A stretch of 12,201 nt of DNA, from positions 59,592-71,792 of the forward strand of contig NWUY0300012529.1 in NCBI GenBank assembly GCA_004151065.3, written 5' to 3'. Positions 8,176-12,201 of the stretch are shown here, one piece after another. The position numbers were made by a program, and so were the translations under genes. The notes under the pieces were generated by a model, which did not search any database, was not told where the DNA came from, and saw nothing but the letters and a program-made list of their open reading frames with translations. The DNA comes from Larix sibirica (lineage: Eukaryota; Streptophyta; Pinopsida; Pinales; Pinaceae). How positions within the stretch are numbered: the stretch's first letter is position 1; each line of letters starts with the position of its first letter.

Positions 8176-9130
8176 ATTTGAGGAAGCTAGATGAAAACAA
8201 GATTGAGAATAATCCATGAAAGTAAAATATGATGCATTGATGAAGAACAAAGCATGGGAGCTTATGCCCCGTCTAAAAGGTATAAATGTTATCGATTGGA
8301 AATGGGTTTATAAGACAGTTTAATTCAGATGGGGATATAGAAAAATTTAAATCTAGATTAGTAGCCAAAGCTTTTAATTAGAAAGAAGGCATTGACTATA
8401 ATGAAACATTTGCACCTGTCATAAAAATGAATTCTATTCAAACCATTATTTCTCTCTGATTGCAAATCTTAGTTGGCATATACATCAAGTGGATGTTAAG
8501 AATGCATTCATTAATGGAAATCTACATAAAGAAATATGGATGGACCAACCACCTAGTTTTGTGGATTAAAAAAATCCTCACTTTGTTTGTAAGTTGAAAA
8601 AATCACTTGATGGACTTAAACAAACTTCAAGGGCATGGAATACAAAAATAGATATGTGTTTTCAACAACATGGGTTTATAAAATGTAAATTAGATCCAAA
8701 TCTCTATGTAAAGAAAGTTCAAGGAGATATATTTCTTATTGATTTTATGTAGATGTTTTGCTCATTGTTGGATCACATATAGAGTTGATCAAAACTTTGA
8801 AATCAGAGCTTAAAAGAGCATTTGATACAAGTTATTTAGGTGAGCTGATTTTTTTATGGGTTTGCAAGTTTGTAAACTACATGATGGATAATTTCTTTCA
8901 TAATCAAAATGTGCATTGGATATTTTTAAAAAAAAATTAAAATCATTGATTGCAAACTTGCTTCTACTCCATTTCAGCATGGAGTCAAGCTTACCAAGGA
9001 ATGCCATTCCAAGAAGGTGGGTGCTCCATTATATAGGACATTGGTTGGAATCGTGGTTTATCTAGCACACGCTAGGTCAAACATTTACTTTGAAGTCAAT
9101 CTTGTATCCAGAATTATGCAAGATTCAAGA
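8176..9130 (+). pseudogene. Copia reverse transcriptase, broken
   Basis: Segments in order: MKNKAWEL and WKWVYKT (fingers), RLVAKAF and KEGIDYNETFAPVIKMNSI, then HQVDVKNAFINGNL with the first catalytic Asp (8492-8494), DQPPSFVD and KLKKSLDGLKQTSRAW, DPNLYVKK, then Y-V-D-V at 8746-8757, where the family has YVDD. The last Asp codon has become GTT (Val), removing a metal ligand. The thumb/connection follows (ASTPFQHGVKLT, APLYRTLVG, YLAHARSNI). Frames change several times (8492 and 8746 are in different frames) and stops interrupt, so no active polymerase can be made. The family enzyme copies element RNA into cDNA. Confidence 0.88.
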
Positions 9131-9182
9131 GAAATTCATTAGTTGGCCACTAAAAGAATTTTGTGCCTACCAGTCCCATATT

Positions 9183-9677
9183 TATTTGGTAGGATACATT
9201 GATTTAGATTGGGCTAGTGATTTCAATGACAATAAATCCAAAAGTTGCGTTACTTTTATGCTTGGATCAAGACCTATTACATGGAGTAGTATAAAACAAT
9301 CAACATCATCTTTATCCTCTTGTGAGGTGGAGTATAGAATAATAAAGGAAGCAAGAAAAGAGGCAGTGTGGATTCAAAATGTCTTATTCAATCTTGGTTT
9401 TACTCAAAGTTCTACAACTACTATATTTTGTGACAATTAAAGCATGATACAAGTTTCGGAGAATCAAAATTTTCATACTAAAATAAAACATGTTGAGATT
9501 TCTATTCATTACATCCAAAATATTGGTCAAGATCAAGTTGTGAAATCAAAATATTGTTGCACTGATGAATAACTTGCTGATATTTTTACCAAAGGTATGA
9601 CTGAAGCCAAATTTTTAAAGTTGAGAGACATGCTTGACATGATGGAGATGGACATTAAGGGGGGTATACATGCATAA
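9183..9677 (+). pseudogene. Copia RNase H and C-terminus of Pol, two in-frame stops
   Basis: One frame runs from GYIDLDWASD to the stop at 9675 and is interrupted only by TAA at 9438 and 9570. Catalytic positions are visible: Asp in DLDWA (9207), Glu in CEVEY (9330), Asp in FCDN (9432), and then the KHVEI..H segment typical of the copia C-terminal catalytic region. LADIFTKGM follows the second stop, the usual C-terminal signature. Both stops sit where copia has Gln, so each fits a single CAA-to-TAA change. RNase H removes the RNA strand during cDNA synthesis. This is the best preserved domain in the window. Confidence 0.9.
9657..9664 (+). promoter_or_regulatory. Upstream polypurine-like tract, copia 2
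   Basis: AAGGGGGG inside the last codons of pol, 82 bp before a second, near-identical purine run. It could act as a secondary plus-strand primer or simply encode Lys-Gly-Gly. Confidence 0.4.
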
Positions 9678-9738
9678 TGCCCCCTTCCCTTTCTTGTTTT
9701 CTTATAAGTACTTTTGTAAATTCCCTCTAGTCATTCTT

Positions 9739-9746
9739 AAGGGGGG
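9739..9746 (+). promoter_or_regulatory. Polypurine tract of copia 2
   Basis: AAGGGGGG lies one base before TGACGTTAGACAATG, the probable 3' LTR start, which is the standard position for the plus-strand primer. Confidence 0.72.
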
Positions 9747-9747
9747 A

Positions 9748-10076
9748 TGACGTTAGACAATGTAAGAGATGACTATCAAAATTTTCTATATAATATTTCT
9801 CTAGAAGCTTAGAAGCCTCCAGACTTTAAATGCTTCTAGAGGATATTAAATTAATTGAGCAAATTGGTAAGCTACAACTATAAATATGTATTAGCCTTTC
9901 CTATGGGCATACAAGTTGGAATCACGTTGGAATATGATTCGGGAATTGGATATTTTGTATTTTATTCTTCTTGTCAAATATAATCAAGCATTGTTACTGC
10001 TCTTTTTTCTTCTTTTTTTTCCAATCTATCCTTGCTGCAATATTCTTCAGTGCTTTGAATCTCTATATTTTTTTCA
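9748..10076 (+). mobile_element. 3' LTR of copia 2, right end approximate
   Basis: Begins TGACGTTAGACAATG after the polypurine tract. It contains an inverted repeat TCTAGAAGC (9800-9808) / GCTTCTAGA (9832-9840), a TATA box at 9879-9886, and downstream pyrimidine-rich sequence. A CA near 10076 is a candidate end, but with no 5' LTR for comparison this is unproven. Confidence 0.55.
9879..9886 (+). promoter_or_regulatory. TATA box of the copia 2 LTR
   Basis: TATAAATA about 131 bp into the LTR, a normal location for the U3 promoter of a plant copia element. Transcription is predicted rightward, from the 3' LTR into flanking DNA, if the promoter is still active. Confidence 0.5.
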
Positions 10077-10080
10077 TTTT

Positions 10081-10100
10081 TTTGTTTATCTTTCTTTTAG
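10081..10100 (+). promoter_or_regulatory. Possible 3' splice acceptor
   Basis: A pyrimidine-rich run (TTTATCTTTCTTTTAG) ends in AG just before GCTTAGCAATGG, resembling a plant intron 3' end. A start codon follows at 10109. No matching donor or branch site was established, and T-rich DNA gives such matches by chance. Confidence 0.25.
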
Positions 10101-10108
10101 GCTTAGCA

Positions 10109-10268
10109 ATGGATGCAACAAACACTACACCCTAAATTGAACCATAGACAATGTCTTCACAAGAAAATGGTAAGATTCTAAGAATTGGATTTCCCACTTA
10201 AAAAATGCTTTGAACAATCCTATCCAACATGTAATGAGGTAAAAGTAGTAGAAACCCTTCTAAATTAG
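10109..10268 (+). pseudogene. Short broken coding-like stretch, family unknown
   Basis: From the ATG at 10109 one frame reads MDATNTTP, stop, IEP, stop, TMSSQENGKILRIGFPT, stop (10199). A shift of one frame then gives KCFEQSYPTCNEVKVVETLLN before TAG at 10266. Amino-acid usage across both parts looks protein-like, and the first three stops (TAA, TAG, TAA) each fit a former Gln codon. I do not recognise the family. It may be the 5' start of another element's gag, or a host exon remnant, or chance. Confidence 0.28.
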
Positions 10269-10269
10269 G

Positions 10270-10810
10270 GTTTGTAATACACTTTGAGATTGAAAATATT
10301 TCAAGATATGAACAATTGATGTCGTGGAAAACCGACGGGCATATCAGGCCCTAGTTTAGATAGGTTTATGGATATTTTTAATATCCTTAATTAAAAAAAT
10401 CAAATACATTAACTCAACATTTAACTAGATGAAAGAACTAGCAAATTTTTTTAACTAAAAACCCCCTTGATTTGAGATTTTCTAAACATCTCCTAAACTG
10501 CTTGAATTTGTCCCCAATAGCCTTGAATATACCCTAATAGTCCCAAACACACTCAAACTAATCACTAACATACTTCAAGTGGTAGTTAGGGAATTTTTAC
10601 AGACAAATAGTTATGGTTGTATGACCCATTTTTTCATATTTTTACATAGATCAATCAATAACTCCTCCTAATTGACCAAAACTTTTTCCTAACAACACCA
10701 AATTGACTTGAACAGACACAAATACATCTGAATTAATCTCCAACAGACTTTATGGGACTGATATTAAATTTATACACACATTTCACGAGCATTGTATAGC
10801 CACAACAACA
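10270..10810. other. No gene seen, AT-rich
   Basis: No motif, repeat or plausible reading frame on either strand. It contains a few AT-rich runs and the unusual GC-richer patch near 10321-10352 (GTCGTGGAAAACCGACGGGC), which has no clear meaning. Confidence 0.55.
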
Positions 10811-10815
10811 GATCT

Positions 10816-11245
10816 ATGCATAGGACAACAAACACCAGGAGATTGAGCACAATATGAAGGAAAGACATTGATACTTTTATTATTAGATAGGGAATTACAT
10901 TAAAAATATGGATGGCTGCTACAGAAGCTGCAAATACATTAGATAAAACTGCTAAAATAGTTGAAGAACGGTTGCAAATCGATACCAGAAGAGAGAGCAA
11001 AAATGGAAGCTCCAAATGAGTGATTTGCTCCAACTAGTGCACCCTCTACAAGCAGGACTTCGACCTCAGTATTCATATATGATATCTCAAGTGCACCCCC
11101 AACCAGATATGATTTCCATATAGAACATAGAATAACCATCAATAGATATAAGCAACCACAAGTGCACCCTCCTCAACCAGGATCTATCACAACACAAGCT
11201 GCCAATGCTAGAAAACACCAACGAACTTTTACTGCTACAAAATAA
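10816..11245 (+). pseudogene. Frameshifted coding relic with helical and QVHP-repeat parts
   Basis: The frame of the ATG at 10816 reads on, through two stops near 10852-10893, into WMAATEAANTLDKTAKIVEE and RLQIDTRRE, which looks like a charged amphipathic helix. Near the GAGAGAG run at 10990 the sensible reading moves to another frame: EQKWKLQMSDLLQLVHPLQA then GLRPQYSYMISQVHPQPDM, stop. A third frame, open 11024-11245, ends PQVHPPQPGSITTQ...FTATK. Gln-x-Val-His-Pro recurs three times (GTG codons at 11037, 11091 and 11162). I do not recognise the family; a transposon-borne or host DNA-binding protein is possible. The antisense strand also has an 87-codon open frame, but it is simply hydrophobic. 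Confidence 0.35.
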
Positions 11246-11668
11246 AACTCAAACAAACCGACATGAAATCAAACCAGATACTAAAAATGGACCTAATATC
11301 CTTCATTTAAGCTCCATAGATAAATCAGAGTGACTTCTACTCTCATGCTAGCTAGGGTGCAATCTTGCACCACCGAAACTAGTTACAGTTGCAAGGGGCA
11401 CATCTCTCAAGCATGAAAAGCTCACAAGGTCTCCAATTCGAATGGAAAATGTTAAAAATACTTTCCCTCATGTTCCTACAATCTATTTATAAACTTAATT
11501 GAGTATTTTCCCCCTCATTATAGAAATATCTCATAAAAATAATATTAAAATTCAAATTAATGGAGAGAATCACTATTCATGACACATCAACTTATGTCTA
11601 ATGTTATTTGGGACAAATAGCACCTTATCCACCCTTGGAAATTCGAATTAGGGGCCCTATCTCTTGAT
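11246..11668. other. No gene seen; one small palindrome
   Basis: AT-rich flank without coding motifs. GGTGCAA (11356-11362) and TTGCACC (11365-11371) form a perfect 7-bp inverted repeat with a 2-base centre. Confidence 0.55.
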
Positions 11669-12100
11669 TTAGGGGGATTTACAACTGACTTGTGGGCCCA
11701 CTTCCCCCTCATTCACTCTCCTTGGCTAAATTTACGACCAGGAGTTGTCATAGGTTGTCAAAACTTGTCACGGAATCTGTCATAAGTTGTCATAGATTTT
11801 TTGGGGGATTACACTTCACTAATGCACCCTCCTTGCCTATTTTTATCCTAATTCCACTTCATGATATTTTTTGGGATGCACTCTCCTTGCCTATTTTTAG
11901 CCTACTACCACTTCAAGAGATTCCTTGGGATTTACTCTTCCCCTAGTGCACCCTTCTTTGACTATTTTTAGCCCAGGAAGTTACAACTCAGGAGATGCCT
12001 CCATGATTGGATTCCTTCCACTTTGGATGGGGGTTACATCTTATGTGGGACCCAGTCTTCATAATATGCACCCTCTTTGGCTAATTTGACCAAATATACC
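11669..12100 (+). repeat. Imperfect tandem array, period about 120 bp
   Basis: Blocks resembling GGGA-TTACACTTCACTAA-TGCACCCTCCTTGCCTA recur with starts near 11693, 11803, 11927 and 12048 (spacings about 110, 124 and 121). Each block is followed by a TATTTTTAGCC-like or TAATTTGACC-like stretch. Inside the second unit is a cleaner 54-bp tandem pair, 11823-11876 and 11877-11930, with 8 mismatches by my count. The open frame 11692-11946 across it is a by-product: its protein also repeats (SLPIF..LPL). The array may continue beyond the window. Confidence 0.72.
11744..11792 (+). repeat. TTGTCA motif repeated about every 10-12 bp
   Basis: TTGTCA or TGTCA cores occur at 11746, 11756, 11766, 11778 and 11788, giving steps of 10, 10, 12 and 10 bp. 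The block lies in the first unit of the larger array and is absent from the other units. Confidence 0.75.
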
Positions 12101-12201
12101 TCATTCATGAATATGTTGTCATTATTATTCCAAATTTGTGTCCCTCATCACCCCTTCTTGGTTTAGAAATTAATTTGCATAGTGACTATAGGCCAAATAA
12201 T

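Larger units (their letters stand above)
7473..10076 (+). mobile_element. Ty1/copia retrotransposon 2, 5'-truncated
   Basis: The 3' half of a copia element: integrase C-terminus, linker, reverse transcriptase, RNase H, polypurine tract and 3' LTR, in canonical order. Everything upstream of the integrase NRTL motif is missing, with no 5' LTR, gag or protease in the window. Its LTR start (TGACGTTAGACAATG) and protein details differ from element 1, so it is a separate family. Stops and frameshifts throughout show it is inactive. The LTR right end, and so the element end, is approximate. Confidence 0.87.

Noticed and set aside
8810-9007. Minus-strand 65-codon frame
   Set aside because: Antisense to copia reverse transcriptase sequence, whose plus-strand reading is well supported.
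244-10076. Both copia stretches as one element split by a 4.6-kb insertion
   Set aside because: Element 1 already has its own PPT and LTR start before 2640, the integrase tails and part of RT are present in both, and the LTR sequences differ, so these are two families.
10770-11033. Minus-strand 87-codon open frame, hydrophobic, possibly a membrane protein
   Set aside because: It lies antisense to the charged plus-strand reading at 10816-11020; the hydrophobic character follows from complementing Lys/Glu-rich codons, and no signal or family motif is visible.
11692-11946. 84-codon plus-strand frame with repeated SLPIF..LPL peptides
   Set aside because: Its repeats simply mirror the DNA tandem array (the 54-bp unit is a multiple of three); composition and context do not suggest a gene.
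1-12201. tRNA or rRNA genes
   Set aside because: I looked for T-loop GGTTCGAATCC-type signatures and rRNA-like GC-rich blocks and found none on either strand.

Overview
The window looks like intergenic, repeat-rich DNA from a plant nuclear genome, most likely a seed plant. It is AT-rich and has no intact long gene, no operon-like packing and no rRNA or tRNA. The recognisable content is decayed plant transposable elements: one end of a CACTA (En/Spm-type) DNA transposon and two Ty1/copia LTR retrotransposons from different families. The sequence alone does not fix the species or even angiosperm versus gymnosperm.

Layout. 1-243 is a CACTA terminus, packed with TGACCA/TGGTCA subterminal motifs at a 12-bp period and ending in the reverse complement of CACTAGTACAAAA. 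It stops exactly inside the protease reading of copia element 1 (244 to about 2850), so the two are nested. Element 1 keeps pieces of protease, the zinc-binding pre-integrase domain, the integrase core and the reverse transcriptase N-terminus. It then breaks at the first catalytic Asp of reverse transcriptase, and the rest of pol is replaced by a 197-bp tandem duplication that runs into a polypurine tract and the start of a 3' LTR. From about 2850 to 7470 no gene is visible. That stretch holds a diverged 275-bp direct repeat pair (3022-3296 and 3941-4219), a possible solo LTR-like segment, microsatellites and a 73-bp direct repeat. Copia element 2 (about 7473 to 10076) is 5'-truncated. It keeps the integrase C-terminus, reverse transcriptase with a mutated YVDD motif, RNase H, two polypurine tracts and a 3' LTR with a TATA box.

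Right of element 2 are two short stretches that read like broken coding sequence of unknown family (10109-10268 and about 10816-11245). After a featureless gap, an imperfect tandem array with a period of about 120 bp occupies about 11669 to 12100.

No gene here is likely to make a functional product. Together the features record nested insertion, internal deletion, local duplication and stop-codon accumulation at CAA/CAG codons. I did not find a convincing new biological system. The best leads are the CACTA subterminal array and its clean junction, the tandem duplication before the element 1 PPT, the 275-bp repeat pair, and the unidentified coding relic near 10.8-11.2 kb.
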